Assembly: GCA_033763655.1 (NCBI GenBank)
Contig: JANRKD010000013.1
Location: forward strand, 1 to 60,542
Origin: QFOX01 sp033763655
GTDB taxonomy: Bacteria > Pseudomonadota > Alphaproteobacteria > Rickettsiales > UBA3002
Reading direction: 5' to 3'
Length of the DNA stretch: 60,542 nucleotides
Shown here: positions 32,920 to 41,874 of the stretch, piece after piece
Layout of the letters: each line of letters opens with the position of its first letter
How positions within the stretch are numbered: position 1 is the stretch's first letter
The notes under the pieces: model-generated
The model's input: only the letters and a program-made list of their open reading frames with translations
Told to the model about the DNA's origin: nothing
Database searches by the model: none
Program-made: the position numbers and the translations under genes

Positions 32920-33058
32920 CCTTCTTTTTTAGCACAGCAATCTTTAAGCTTTGGTTAATGGCGGCGGAGCGGTTTTCAGGAGGGCAGGCAATCGGGCGGG
33001 AAGATGATGTGTGCAAGCCCCCTTGTGCTGGGCCGCTAAATCACTCTATACTGGCGGC

Positions 33059-34144
33059 ATGAAACAGGAAATCCCCGAGAATACGCCTGCCGCGACGCTT
33101 GATAAAGCAGCAGAAAAAGTGATGGAGGTGCCCCGCCACGAAGGCACGGGCGAACTGTATGCCGCGCTTGATCTGGGCACCAACAATTGTCGCCTGCTGA
33201 TTGCGCGGCCCAGTTTCCAGCAGCATAGCCAGCATAAGACCCTGAAAGTCGTCGATAGTTACTCGCGCATCGTGCGGCTGGGCGAGGGGGTGAGCGATAC
33301 GGGGCGTCTGGGCGAGGAGGCGATGCGCCGCACCCTGCGTGCGCTTTCCACCTGCAAGCAGAAGCTCGATCGTTACGGGATCGCCAAATACCGCTTTGTT
33401 GCGACCGAGGCCTGCCGCCGCGCCAGTAATGCCGAAAGTTTCCTCGCCCGCGTGCGTGACGAGCTGGGGCTGGCGATCGATATTATCAGCAACGAGGAAG
33501 AGGCCAGGCTCGCGTTTCTCGGCTGTAGTTCGCTGTTGATGAAGGATACCAGCTACGCGCTGGCGTTCGATATTGGCGGTGGCAGCACCGAGTTCATGTG
33601 GGTAAAAATCGACCCCGAGCAGCCGCTCAATTCGCATAAGCGCCATTTGATTCAGGACTGGGTGAGCCTGCCTTACGGGGTCATGAACATGAGCGAGCAG
33701 TTCGGCGGGCCAGCGTTCACCGAGTTGTATTTCGAGGAAATTGTTTCCAAAATCAGCAGCTTGTTGGTGCCGATGGAGCGCGATAACCAGATCGCCGCGC
33801 GGATGTGGAAGGAGGACGTGCAGATGCTCTCCACCAGCGGCACGGTGACGACGCTGGCCGCTATCCACCTCGATCTGCCGCATTACGACCGCAGCAAAAT
33901 CGACGGCATCAAGCTTTCCATCAGCGATATTCGCGGGGCGACGCAAACCCTCATGCGCATGAGCCCCGCCGCGCGCGCTGCGCACCCGTGCATCGGCGCC
34001 GCCCGCACCGATTTCATCCTCAGCGGCTGCGCGATTTTCGAGGCGATTGCCCGCACCTTCCCGATTGATAAAATTACGATTGCGGATCGGGGCGTGCGCG
34101 AGGGGATCATCGTTTCCCTGATGCGCGAAGTGTTGCCCGTTTAG
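33059..34144 (+). CDS. Ppx/GppA family exopolyphosphatase
   Basis: 361 residues from ATG 33059, the short two-domain form. ASKHA phosphate motifs YAALDLGTNNCRLLIA (about 37) and YALAFDIGGGSTEFMWV (about 165), STSGTVTTLAAIHLDLPHYD near 265. Splits polyphosphate or pppGpp. Normally next to rlmE in alphaproteobacteria, as here, but a minus-strand orphan lies between. Confidence 0.92.
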   Translation: MKQEIPENTPAATLDKAAEKVMEVPRHEGTGELYAALDLGTNNCRLLIARPSFQQHSQHKTLKVVDSYSRIVRLGEGVSDTGRLGEEAMRRTLRALSTCKQKLDRYGIAKYRFVATEACRRASNAESFLARVRDELGLAIDIISNEEEARLAFLGCSSLLMKDTSYALAFDIGGGSTEFMWVKIDPEQPLNSHKRHLIQDWVSLPYGVMNMSEQFGGPAFTELYFEEIVSKISSLLVPMERDNQIAARMWKEDVQMLSTSGTVTTLAAIHLDLPHYDRSKIDGIKLSISDIRGATQTLMRMSPAARAAHPCIGAARTDFILSGCAIFEAIARTFPIDKITIADRGVREGIIVSLMREVLPV

Positions 34145-34389
34145 CGAATTTTACTGGTAGTGCGCGCTGCTTCGCGGTGGCGGAGAATCATTTGCCAGTA
34201 TGCCTGATTTTGTTCATCAGGACTCATGGAATCAGGGTTTTCCCCTGCGCTGTCGCGAGTTTTCCAGTCATAATGGAGTTCTTCACGCATAATATCATTC
34301 GCTCGCGCGGCGGCGATGCCTGCGTCCTGTTCGCAGGGAGTCCCGGCGTAATATTGTGTGCTTGGCTGAGATGTGCCATCGGCAGGCAT
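34141..34389 (-). CDS. Unknown small protein of 82 residues
   Basis: Not recognised. Starts at ATG 34389 with GGAG 7 nt upstream; an earlier ATG at 34449 would give 102 residues but would overlap the promoter and has no ribosome site. Hydrophilic, helical C-terminus (SPDEQNQAYWQMILRHREAA). Overlaps the ppx/gppA stop by 4 nt in convergent orientation. Confidence 0.55.
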   Translation of the reverse strand: MPADGTSQPSTQYYAGTPCEQDAGIAAARANDIMREELHYDWKTRDSAGENPDSMSPDEQNQAYWQMILRHREAARTTSKIR

Positions 34390-34421
34390 AGTGTATCTCC
34401 AGAGTTCTGATGCTAGCGTTA

Positions 34422-34464
34422 AGGCTACCTTATTGCCTTCAAGAGTCATGTGACAATTGTGTGA
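34422..34464 (-). promoter_or_regulatory. Promoter with TGTGA direct-repeat motif, orphan gene 2
   Basis: GTCATGTGACAATTGTGTGA at 34445-34464 (plus strand), 17 nt, then minus-strand TAGCCT in the -10 place (34422-34427). 18 of 20 bases match the motif before the 248-residue orphan at the same distance to the -10. TGTGA copies are 11 bp apart. Confidence 0.5.
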
Positions 34465-34543
34465 AACGCGGAGAGAGATCGGCTAAAGCTTCTTCTCAAA
34501 CCGTCCCTTTCCTTGAGCAGGCAATGCTGATAGAGAGGCGGGC

Positions 34544-35236
34544 ATGGCCAAGAAACCGACCAAAAAAACCGACAAAAAATCCGGCAGCCGCGGGCTGCAT
34601 GTGAACGTGAAAACCGCCAAGAAGCGCAGCAATTCGAGCGCCCGCTGGCTGGCGCGGCAGTTGAACGACCCCTATGTCGCCAAAGCGCGCGCCGAGGGGT
34701 ACCGCAGCCGCGCCGCTTTCAAGCTGCTCGACCTCGACGCGAAATACCACCTGCTGCAGGCGGGGATGAAAGTGGTTGATCTGGGCTGCGCACCGGGGGG
34801 GTGGACGCAGGTAGCCGTCGCCAAAGTGGGGCCGCAGGGGAAGGTTGTCGGCTGCGATCTGCTCGCCGTGCCCGAAGTGCCGGGCGCGACCCTTATCGTG
34901 CAGGATTTCCTCGCCGACGACGCGCCCGACATCATGAAAAACCTGCTCGGTGGTAAAGCCGGGCTGGTGATGAGTGACATGGCCGCCAATACCACCGGCC
35001 ATACGCCGACCGACCATTTGCGGATTATGCATCTCTGCGAAATTGCCTACCATTTCGCCTGCGAAATTCTCGAGCAAGGTGGTGCATTCACCTGCAAAGT
35101 GCTCAAAGGTGGCACCGAGCGCGAGTTGCTGAAATTGATGCAGCGCGACTTTGCCACCGTCAAGCATGCCAAGCCGAAATCCTCGCGCGCCGACTCGGCG
35201 GAAAGTTACGTCGTGGCGATGGGCTTTCGTGGCTAG
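34544..35236 (+). CDS. rlmE: 23S rRNA 2'-O-methyltransferase RlmE (FtsJ)
   Basis: 230 residues. SAM motif VVDLGCAPGGWTQVAV at about 77-92, DMAANTTGHTPTDH with the catalytic Asp, then the KVLKGG lysine, completing the K-D-K-E set. Methylates U2552 in the A loop. A 35-residue Lys-rich N-terminal tail is extra compared with E. coli. Confidence 0.96.
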   Translation: MAKKPTKKTDKKSGSRGLHVNVKTAKKRSNSSARWLARQLNDPYVAKARAEGYRSRAAFKLLDLDAKYHLLQAGMKVVDLGCAPGGWTQVAVAKVGPQGKVVGCDLLAVPEVPGATLIVQDFLADDAPDIMKNLLGGKAGLVMSDMAANTTGHTPTDHLRIMHLCEIAYHFACEILEQGGAFTCKVLKGGTERELLKLMQRDFATVKHAKPKSSRADSAESYVVAMGFRG

Positions 35237-35718
35237 CGGCCTTTTCCCTGAGATGTATTCGAAGATTCAGGCGTCGCATTTCGGCGCACTTCTTCACGTT
35301 CAGCCCGGGTTATTGCGCCGCCGTAATTGGCATATTGGGCAATGACGTCGGAAATATCTTTCTTCAGATCAATGGTGACGCCTTGCGCATCGTGGGCATA
35401 AAAATTGGTTTGCAGCCAGAATCCTTCGGGTTTGCCAGTTAAGGCTGAGAGCTTTGCCCGCAAAGGGGTTGGCAGTGGCCTATCGCCGTCGTTACGCCGC
35501 GTATTGAAGACATTGGAACGGAAATATTCTTCATCCAGACCGAGCAGGCGACTGAAAGTTTGGTGGCTGAGATTCTGTTTATCAAGCAGATATTGCACAA
35601 ACTCCCCAGGGAAAAGCACGGGATCTTCGCCGCGATGAATCGTGGCGATTTTTGCGAGATAGTCATCCCGTCGTATTTTCGGGATAGTCTGACGGGTAAG
35701 GTTCTCATGCGGCTCCAT
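35233..35718 (-). CDS. HigA-like helix-turn-helix protein (orphan)
   Basis: 161 residues. The central part matches the HigA/VapI antitoxin layout: PGEFVQYLLDKQNLSHQTFS, a recognition helix region RLLGLDEEYFRSNVF, then LTGKPEGFWLQTNFYAHDA, which corresponds to the SPEFWLNLQ stretch of HigA. Resemblance is moderate. No HigB-like toxin adjoins. The start ATG lies about 7 nt past the predicted -10, so the mRNA may be leaderless. Overlaps the rlmE stop by 4 nt. Confidence 0.6.
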   Translation of the reverse strand: MEPHENLTRQTIPKIRRDDYLAKIATIHRGEDPVLFPGEFVQYLLDKQNLSHQTFSRLLGLDEEYFRSNVFNTRRNDGDRPLPTPLRAKLSALTGKPEGFWLQTNFYAHDAQGVTIDLKKDISDVIAQYANYGGAITRAEREEVRRNATPESSNTSQGKGR

Positions 35719-35724
35719 AAGTGC

Positions 35725-35767
35725 ATGCTAACATTCCCGCCCGCGCCTGTGTGTGACAATTGCCGGA
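35725..35767 (-). promoter_or_regulatory. Promoter with partial TGTGA motif, HigA-like gene
   Basis: Plus-strand TGTGTGACAATTGCCGGACA (35750-35769) has the first TGTGACAATTG unit of the shared motif in register, followed by a second ACAATTG instead of TGTGA. The minus-strand -10 candidate is TAGCAT (35725-35730) at the same distance as in the two other orphan promoters. Confidence 0.4.
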
Positions 35768-35849
35768 CAATTGCGTGGTTGACAGTTGGCCGCGCGCATG
35801 CGACATGAACCTGCAACCCCACGCCACCCGTTCCCCCCGCGAGGATTGC

Positions 35850-37337
35850 ATGACCGACCACCTCCCCCCTTCATTTTCCACCGATTTTCCGTTGGCGCTG
35901 ACGTTTGACGACGTGCTGCTGACGCCTGCCGCTTCTTCGTTGCTGCCAAGGGATGCCGACACCCGCACCCAGCTCACCCGCGAGATTGAACTGGGGATTC
36001 CGCTGATGTCGGCGGCGATGGACACGGTAACGGAATCGGCGCTGGCGATTGCGATGGCGCAGCATGGCGGCATCGGAACTATCCATAAAAACATGGAGTT
36101 AGAGGCGCAGGCGCAGGAAGTGCGCCGCGTTAAGAAGTTCGAATCGGGCATGGTGGTCAATCCGGTCACCATCACCCCTGAGCGCACGCTGGCCGATGCT
36201 TATGCACTGATGGCGGCGCACCATATTTCCGGCATCCCTGTCACCGAGAAAGACGGCACGCTGGTGGGCATCCTCACCAACCGCGACGTTCGTTTCGCCA
36301 CCGATTTAACCCAGCCAGTCTCTGAGTTAATGACCAGAAAACTGGTCACTACTGCCGAGGGCATCAGCAAAGAGGATGCGAAGAAACTGCTGCACCAGCA
36401 CCGCATCGAAAAGCTACTGGTAGTGGATGTGAATTACCGCTGCGTCGGCCTGATTACGGTGAAGGATATCGAGCGGGCGGTGCAGTTCCCGCTGGCGGCA
36501 AAAGACGGGCGGGGCCGCCTGCGCGTCGCTGCCGCCGTGGGGACGGGGCGTGAGGGCATCGCCCGCGCCGAGGCGCTGATCGCGGCGGATGTGGACGTGG
36601 TGGTGGTCGATACCGCCCATGGCCATAGCAAGGGCGTCATTGATACCGTGCGCGAAATCAAGGCGTTACACCCGAATGTCGCGGTCATTGCGGGCAATAT
36701 CGCCACTGCCGATGCGGCCGAGGCGCTGATGGCCGCCGGAGCCGACGCGGTGAAAGTCGGCATCGGCCCAGGCTCCATCTGCACCACGCGCATGGTGGCA
36801 GGGGTTGGCGTGCCGCAGCTTTCGGCGATTATGGCCGTGCGCGCCGTCACCGAGAAAAAGAATATCCCGCTGATTGCCGATGGCGGCATCAAGTTCAGCG
36901 GCGATTTCGCCAAAGCCATGGCGGCAGGCGCCAACGTTGCCATGATCGGCTCGCTGCTGGCAGGCACCGAGGAATCGCCGGGCGAGGTGATTTTATTTCA
37001 GGGGCGTTCCTATAAAACCTACCGGGGCATGGGTAGCGTCGGCGCGATGGCGCGCGGCTCGGCGGATCGTTATTTCCAGCAGGAAGTGGCCGATGCGCTG
37101 AAGCTGGTGCCCGAAGGGGTCGAGGGGCGTGTGCCGTTCAAAGGCCCGGTCGCAGGGGTGATTCACCAGCTTGTCGGCGGCCTCAAGGCGGCGATGGGCT
37201 ACACGGGGAACGCTACGGTGGCCGACATGCGCAAAAACTGCCGCTTCGTGCGCATGACCGGCGCGGGCCTGCGTGAATCCCACGTGCACGACATCACCAT
37301 CACCAAAGAATCGCCGAATTACCGGATTGAGAGCTAA
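35850..37337 (+). CDS. guaB: Inosine-5'-monophosphate dehydrogenase
   Basis: 495 residues from ATG 35850 (GAGGATTGC upstream). TIM barrel interrupted by two CBS domains (about 100-210), catalytic Cys in GIGPGSICTTRMVAGVG, flap with YRGMGSVGAM. Converts IMP to XMP, the first committed step to GMP. rsmB lies two genes downstream. Confidence 0.98.
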   Translation: MTDHLPPSFSTDFPLALTFDDVLLTPAASSLLPRDADTRTQLTREIELGIPLMSAAMDTVTESALAIAMAQHGGIGTIHKNMELEAQAQEVRRVKKFESGMVVNPVTITPERTLADAYALMAAHHISGIPVTEKDGTLVGILTNRDVRFATDLTQPVSELMTRKLVTTAEGISKEDAKKLLHQHRIEKLLVVDVNYRCVGLITVKDIERAVQFPLAAKDGRGRLRVAAAVGTGREGIARAEALIAADVDVVVVDTAHGHSKGVIDTVREIKALHPNVAVIAGNIATADAAEALMAAGADAVKVGIGPGSICTTRMVAGVGVPQLSAIMAVRAVTEKKNIPLIADGGIKFSGDFAKAMAAGANVAMIGSLLAGTEESPGEVILFQGRSYKTYRGMGSVGAMARGSADRYFQQEVADALKLVPEGVEGRVPFKGPVAGVIHQLVGGLKAAMGYTGNATVADMRKNCRFVRMTGAGLRESHVHDITITKESPNYRIES

Positions 37338-37359
37338 GCAGGCGTGCATCCGCAGGCGC

Positions 37360-37397
37360 TTGACGGATGTATCTACATTGGCTATCATGTAGATACA
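37360..37397 (+). promoter_or_regulatory. mazEF promoter and palindromic operator
   Basis: TTGACG (37360-37365), 17 nt, TATCAT (37383-37388). A perfect 11-bp inverted repeat TGTATCTACAT / ATGTAGATACA (37368-37378, 37387-37397) covers the spacer and -10. Typical layout for autorepression by the antitoxin. Confidence 0.75.
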
Positions 37398-37409
37398 TAG
37401 GAGATACAT

Positions 37410-37664
37410 ATGCAGACGGAAATTGGGCAATGGGGCAATAGCATGGCGCTGAGGATTCCCGCAGCCATGGTCAGGGAAATGGGGCTGAAGAAAGGCTCCA
37501 AAGCCGACATTACCCTCGAAAATGGCCGGCTGATTATTGTCCCCAGCCAGAAAAAAATCTCGCGGGCGGAGCGACTGGCGCGGTTGATTGCCAGTTATGA
37601 GGCGCTGGGGCCTGATGAGGAAATCGACTGGGGGCCGGATGTCGGCAATGAGATTGTCGAATGA
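37410..37664 (+). CDS. mazE: MazE-type antitoxin (AbrB swapped-hairpin)
   Basis: 84 residues. N-terminal GQWGNSMALRIPAAMVREMG and GSKADITLENGRLIIVP form the AbrB/MazE DNA-binding fold; the acidic C-terminus should neutralise the toxin. TAGGAG precedes ATG. Ends in a 4-nt overlap with the toxin gene. Confidence 0.88.
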   Translation: MQTEIGQWGNSMALRIPAAMVREMGLKKGSKADITLENGRLIIVPSQKKISRAERLARLIASYEALGPDEEIDWGPDVGNEIVE

Positions 37665-38002
37665 GTAAGCCATTCTGCCCTGAGCGTGGTGATTATATTT
37701 GGATTGATTTTGAGCCGCAGTCGGGACGTGAAATCACTAAATATCGCCCCGCCATCGTGCTTTCGCCGTCTGGGCAGAATATGTTTTACGGTATGGCCAT
37801 CGTTTGTCCGTTGACCTCAACCTGTAAAGGCCACCCCAGCGAGATAGCGGTTACCATTGGTGACAGGACCAGCTATGTGAGACCAGAACAAATCCGCTCG
37901 CTCGACTGGCGCACCCGGCGTGCAAAATTTATCGCCAAAGCGCCCGAGGATGTGCTTGAGGAAGTGCGCGAGACCATCGCGGCACTGCTCGGGATTGAGT
38001 AA
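37661..38002 (+). CDS. mazF: MazF/PemK-type mRNA interferase
   Basis: 113 residues. PERGDYIWIDFEPQSGREIT, RPAIVLSP and ITSTCKGHPSEI-like LTSTCKGHPSEIAV are the MazF/PemK signatures, including the catalytic Arg/Thr positions. Cleaves mRNA at short sites when free. ATGA overlap with mazE. Confidence 0.9.
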   Translation: MSKPFCPERGDYIWIDFEPQSGREITKYRPAIVLSPSGQNMFYGMAIVCPLTSTCKGHPSEIAVTIGDRTSYVRPEQIRSLDWRTRRAKFIAKAPEDVLEEVRETIAALLGIE

Positions 38003-38097
38003 ACGGTATCGTTGACCCACTGGCCGGATGGTATCCGTTCCCTGCGGCGCTGCGATTGCCAGTTGCCATCCCCACCGCCTCCCGCTACACCCCCCCT

Positions 38098-39438
38098 ATG
38101 ACCCCCGCCGCCCGTATTCAAGCTGCCATCGAGATCATGGAACACGTCCAGTCCATCTGGCTGGCGGATAAGCGCGCGCCGGTGGATGGATTACTCGCCG
38201 ATTATTTCCGCGCGCGGCGCTTCATCGGCAGCAAAGATCGCGGCGCGATTTCGGAACTGGTCTATTTCGTGCTGCGTTTCGGCGGGTCGCTGCAATGGCA
38301 TATCGAATCCTGCGACCGCTCGGTCACGCCGCGCCGGGTGGTGATGGTGGCGCTGCTGTTTCATGAACCGGCGCTGACGGTTGAGGAAATCGCCGAACGT
38401 TTCGACGGCACGAAATATGCCCCCGCCGCGATAACGCAACAGGAGCGCAGCATGCTCGAACGCTGTGCCGGGCGTGAGTTCGCAGCAGCGGATATGCCTG
38501 AGGATGCGCGGCTGAACTACCCCGCCTGGGCGGAAGGTCGCCTGAAAGATGCGTTCGGTGACGATTTGCCCGCTGCGATGGAAGCGCTCAACCAGCAGGC
38601 GCCGATTGATTTGCGTGCGAATACGTTAAAATGCAAGGATGCAGGCGACCTTATTCTGGCGCTCGATGCGGATGGGTATTTCGGCGTGCCAACCCCGCAC
38701 TCGCCGCTCGGAGTGCGCCTGAAAAAGCGCTTGCCTGCCTTTAACACGCAGGCCTTCAAGGACGGTAAATTCGAGATGCAGGATGAAGGCAGCCAGATTG
38801 CCGCCCTGCTGGTGCGGGCAAAACCCGGGCAGAAAGTAATCGATTTTTGTGCCGGGGCGGGGGGCAAAACCCTCGCCATCGCGGCGACCATGCAGAATAA
38901 AGGGCGGTTGCTGGCCTGGGATACGTCGGCAGGCAGGTTGGCGCAAATGGGCAAGCGCCTCGCCCGCGCGGGGGCAAGCAACGTGCAGACCCACGTGCTG
39001 CGCGATGAAGCCGATCCGTACCTCAAGCGCCACCTCAACTCCGCCGATTGGGTGCTGGTCGATGCGCCGTGCTCGGGATCGGGCACCTGGCGCCGCAACC
39101 CCGACCTCAAATGGCGCTTTACGCTCGAGGATCTTCAGGAAATCAAGGCCATCCAGCAGCGCATCCTGCAACAGGCGGCGCGGCTGGTGAAGCCCGGCGG
39201 GCGGCTGGTCTATGTCACCTGTTCGGTGTTCCCGGATGAGAATTTCTGGCAGGTGAAACAATTCCTTGGGGGCAATCCGACATTTCGGGTTGAAGCACCG
39301 GATAAACTGTGGAATAAACACCTTCTTGCACGCGATGGTGTCGGTGCCAGCCTCGTGTTAAGCCCGCACAAAGACGGGACGGACGGTTTCTTTGCAGCCG
39401 TACTTCTGAAAGATGCCGCCGCTTCGAAAGGGGCGTAA
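38098..39438 (+). CDS. rsmB: 16S rRNA m5C methyltransferase, RsmB family
   Basis: 446 residues from ATG 38098. NusB-like N-terminal part (about 1-140), then a SAM fold: VIDFCAGAGGKTLAIA, VDAPCSGSGTWRRNPDLKW (general-acid Cys) and VYVTCSVFPDEN (nucleophile Cys). RsmB modifies C967 in E. coli; other NSUN-type targets are possible. Confidence 0.9.
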   Translation: MTPAARIQAAIEIMEHVQSIWLADKRAPVDGLLADYFRARRFIGSKDRGAISELVYFVLRFGGSLQWHIESCDRSVTPRRVVMVALLFHEPALTVEEIAERFDGTKYAPAAITQQERSMLERCAGREFAAADMPEDARLNYPAWAEGRLKDAFGDDLPAAMEALNQQAPIDLRANTLKCKDAGDLILALDADGYFGVPTPHSPLGVRLKKRLPAFNTQAFKDGKFEMQDEGSQIAALLVRAKPGQKVIDFCAGAGGKTLAIAATMQNKGRLLAWDTSAGRLAQMGKRLARAGASNVQTHVLRDEADPYLKRHLNSADWVLVDAPCSGSGTWRRNPDLKWRFTLEDLQEIKAIQQRILQQAARLVKPGGRLVYVTCSVFPDENFWQVKQFLGGNPTFRVEAPDKLWNKHLLARDGVGASLVLSPHKDGTDGFFAAVLLKDAAASKGA

Positions 39439-39489
39439 ACAGGGGGTAACGCCCATGTTTCCAGCGGCAAACCCTGGGTAGGTAACCAT

Positions 39490-40728
39490 ATGGCGAAACA
39501 ATCGATGCGGCGCAGTGTGCGCAAAAGCAACAAGGCCAGAACCGTTGCCCGCAGCGGCATCAAGGGCTTTTTCGGGCGGCTTCTGTGCAAGCGCAGCGTC
39601 ATCATCATTTCCGACCATAAAACCCAGCACCTGCCGTTCTCTTCGGGGTTTCAGGCCTTGCTGGGGCTTGCGGTCACCGGTTTTGTGGTCTGGGCCAGCT
39701 TTTCCAGCGGCTCCTATCTGGCGGCGCAGAAAATCATCGACGAGAAAGAACAGAAACTTGCGGGCTTCGCGCAGGAAAACGCCCGCGTCGTCGCCGAGTT
39801 CAGCCTGCTCAAGCAGGATTTGATGAAACTGGCGGATGGGGGTAAGGCCGCCGCCAATCCGCAGGCAGTCAAGGAGATTGCCGCCCAGTACAGCGCCGCC
39901 AACCCGGTCAGCATGCCGCTGACGGCGGATGCCGAGCTGGCCTCGAAATACAACGTGGTCTTCAACCGCATCCAGCTGCTCGAAAACAAAGTGCGGGATC
40001 TGCAATCGAACCACGACACCATGATGGCGGATATCCGGGCGACGACGGGTGGAAAAATCAAGGAGCTGGAGCGGGTAATTGCCCGCACGGGGGTCAATAG
40101 CGGTCTGCTGCAGCGGGCGGCGGAAGCCAAGCGCGAGCAGGAAGAACAGCGCCGCGAGCGCTATGGACGTATTGAAGGCCACGCCCCCGCTGCCGATGGG
40201 CAGGGCGGGCCGTTTACCCCCGCCGGCAGTTCGCTGCTCCAGGAAAAGGAAACCGAGCTTTATTTTAACCTGCGCAAGCTGGTGACCCTGCATGATGTGG
40301 TGACGTCCCTGCCGCTTGATCTGCCGCTGGCAAAGGACGATTACCGCCAGTCGAGCGGCTTTGGCAGGCGGGTCGATCCTTTCCGCGGGGTGCTGGGGTT
40401 TCATGCCGGGGTGGATCTGGCGGCGCCACATGGGGCGCGCGTGGTTGCCAGCAACGACGGTCGGATTGGATTCGCAGGCTGGAAAACGGCCTACGGCAAC
40501 ATGATCGATGTGAAGCACGAATATGGCTTCACCACCCGCTATGGGCACTTAAGCAAAATCCTCGTGCGGCCGGGTCAGGTGGTTAAAAAAGGGCAGGTTA
40601 TCGGCATTCAGGGCTCGACCGGACGCTCGACCGGCGACCATCTGCATTACGAAGTGCGCTACAACGACCGGGCGATTAACCCGGGCAACTTTCTGAAAGC
40701 AGGCGAATATGTTAAAACGATTGACTAA
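39490..40728 (+). CDS. M23 family peptidase with coiled coil
   Basis: 412 residues. Basic cytoplasmic start, one transmembrane helix (FQALLGLAVTGFVVWASFSS, about 54-74), a periplasmic coiled coil (about 80-260) and a C-terminal LytM domain with GFHAGVDLAAPHGARV and GDHLHYEVRYN, which supply the zinc ligands. Likely a cell-wall endopeptidase. Overlaps the bactofilin gene by 20 nt, a known partnership for cell shape. Confidence 0.92.
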   Translation: MAKQSMRRSVRKSNKARTVARSGIKGFFGRLLCKRSVIIISDHKTQHLPFSSGFQALLGLAVTGFVVWASFSSGSYLAAQKIIDEKEQKLAGFAQENARVVAEFSLLKQDLMKLADGGKAAANPQAVKEIAAQYSAANPVSMPLTADAELASKYNVVFNRIQLLENKVRDLQSNHDTMMADIRATTGGKIKELERVIARTGVNSGLLQRAAEAKREQEEQRRERYGRIEGHAPAADGQGGPFTPAGSSLLQEKETELYFNLRKLVTLHDVVTSLPLDLPLAKDDYRQSSGFGRRVDPFRGVLGFHAGVDLAAPHGARVVASNDGRIGFAGWKTAYGNMIDVKHEYGFTTRYGHLSKILVRPGQVVKKGQVIGIQGSTGRSTGDHLHYEVRYNDRAINPGNFLKAGEYVKTID

Positions 40729-41227
40729 AAAAGGGAAATCCGCCGCATCGGCAAGCGCGCAGCGCAAGGCGATGGAGCCGTCGGTGATTGCCAGCAACAT
40801 GAATGTGCTGGGCAATATCGTCAGCGACGGCATCCTCGATATCGACGGGCAGGTGGATGGTAACGTGCGCGGCTACCTGGTGACGGTGCGGCCCGACGGC
40901 CATATCCGTGGCGACCTGATTGCACAGGAGGTTTATGTTCACGGCACGGTCGATGGGTTGATCAAGGCCGAGAGCGTGACGTTGTTTGCCTCGGCGCATG
41001 TGCGCGGCACCATCATGCACGAGACCATTACGGTGGAGGACGGCGCGTCGATCGACGGCAAGCTGAAGCGTACTGAGCGGCTGGCGATTGACGATATGCG
41101 CAGCGAATCGGCCCGCCGGGCGGTGCTGCCGGTGGTCGATACTAATTTCGACAGCGATAATGACAACGATGAGCCGACCAGCGAGCGCGAAATCAGGATT
41201 CTCGAAAATCTACGGCTGATTAGTTAG
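40709..41227 (+). CDS. Bactofilin
   Basis: 172 residues with the bactofilin beta-helix (SNMNVLGNIVSDGILDIDGQ, VTVRPDGHIRGDLIAQEVYV, FASAHVRGTIMHETITVEDG) flanked by short disordered tails. Bactofilins polymerise without nucleotide and recruit wall enzymes such as the upstream M23 peptidase. The end overlaps msrA convergently by 18 nt. Confidence 0.93.
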   Translation: MLKRLTKKGKSAASASAQRKAMEPSVIASNMNVLGNIVSDGILDIDGQVDGNVRGYLVTVRPDGHIRGDLIAQEVYVHGTVDGLIKAESVTLFASAHVRGTIMHETITVEDGASIDGKLKRTERLAIDDMRSESARRAVLPVVDTNFDSDNDNDEPTSEREIRILENLRLIS

Positions 41228-41833
41228 GCGCTCGCGGCCTTTTCTCCATGTCCGTTCGAGGTAGTCGGCGCGGCCTGAGCCGCGTTTGTAGGCGGTGTAA
41301 TGCGCGCTGTTTTTCTCGTAGTATTTCTGGTGGTAGGCTTCGGCAGCATAGAAGGGCGCCGCTGCGATGATGTGTACCACAATGGGGGCAGGGGCGAATT
41401 TTACGGCGATCGCCTGCAACGCTTTCTCTGCAGCTGCTTTTTGCGTGGCGTCGGCATAGAAAATGGCGGTGTGGTATTGCGGGCCGCGATCGGCAAATTG
41501 GCCATCTGCCTGCGTCGGGTCGATATTTTCAAGGTAGGTTTCAAGGAGCTGCGCATAACGCACGCGCTGCGGGTCGTAGGTGATTTCAATCACCTCGAGA
41601 TGCTGGGTCTTTCCCGTTGAAACGGCTTCGTAATTGGCGGTTTCAGCAGTGCCGCCCGCATAGCCGACGCGGGTGCGGGTGACACCCGAAATGGCGTCGA
41701 ATGCGGGTTGCATGCACCAGAAGCAGCCACCTGCAAATAGGGCGGTGCGGAGCGGGGTGGGCGCTGCCATGGTGGGGCCTCCTATCCAAAGACTCATAAT
41801 CGCCGTGCAGGCGATGTGTAACAGAGGGCGCAT
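41210..41833 (-). CDS. msrA: Peptide methionine sulfoxide reductase A, exported
   Basis: 207 residues. Signal peptide (MRPLLHIACTAIMSLWIGGP, cut near AA-P), then AGGCFWCMQPAFDAISGV with the catalytic Cys and the QYHTAIFY motif. Reduces S-methionine sulfoxide. The leader suggests a periplasmic repair role. Confidence 0.93.
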   Translation of the reverse strand: MRPLLHIACTAIMSLWIGGPTMAAPTPLRTALFAGGCFWCMQPAFDAISGVTRTRVGYAGGTAETANYEAVSTGKTQHLEVIEITYDPQRVRYAQLLETYLENIDPTQADGQFADRGPQYHTAIFYADATQKAAAEKALQAIAVKFAPAPIVVHIIAAAPFYAAEAYHQKYYEKNSAHYTAYKRGSGRADYLERTWRKGRERLTNQP

Positions 41834-41874
41834 GCTCCATGCTTAGCACAGCTAGGGCAGAGGTGGGGCAAAAT

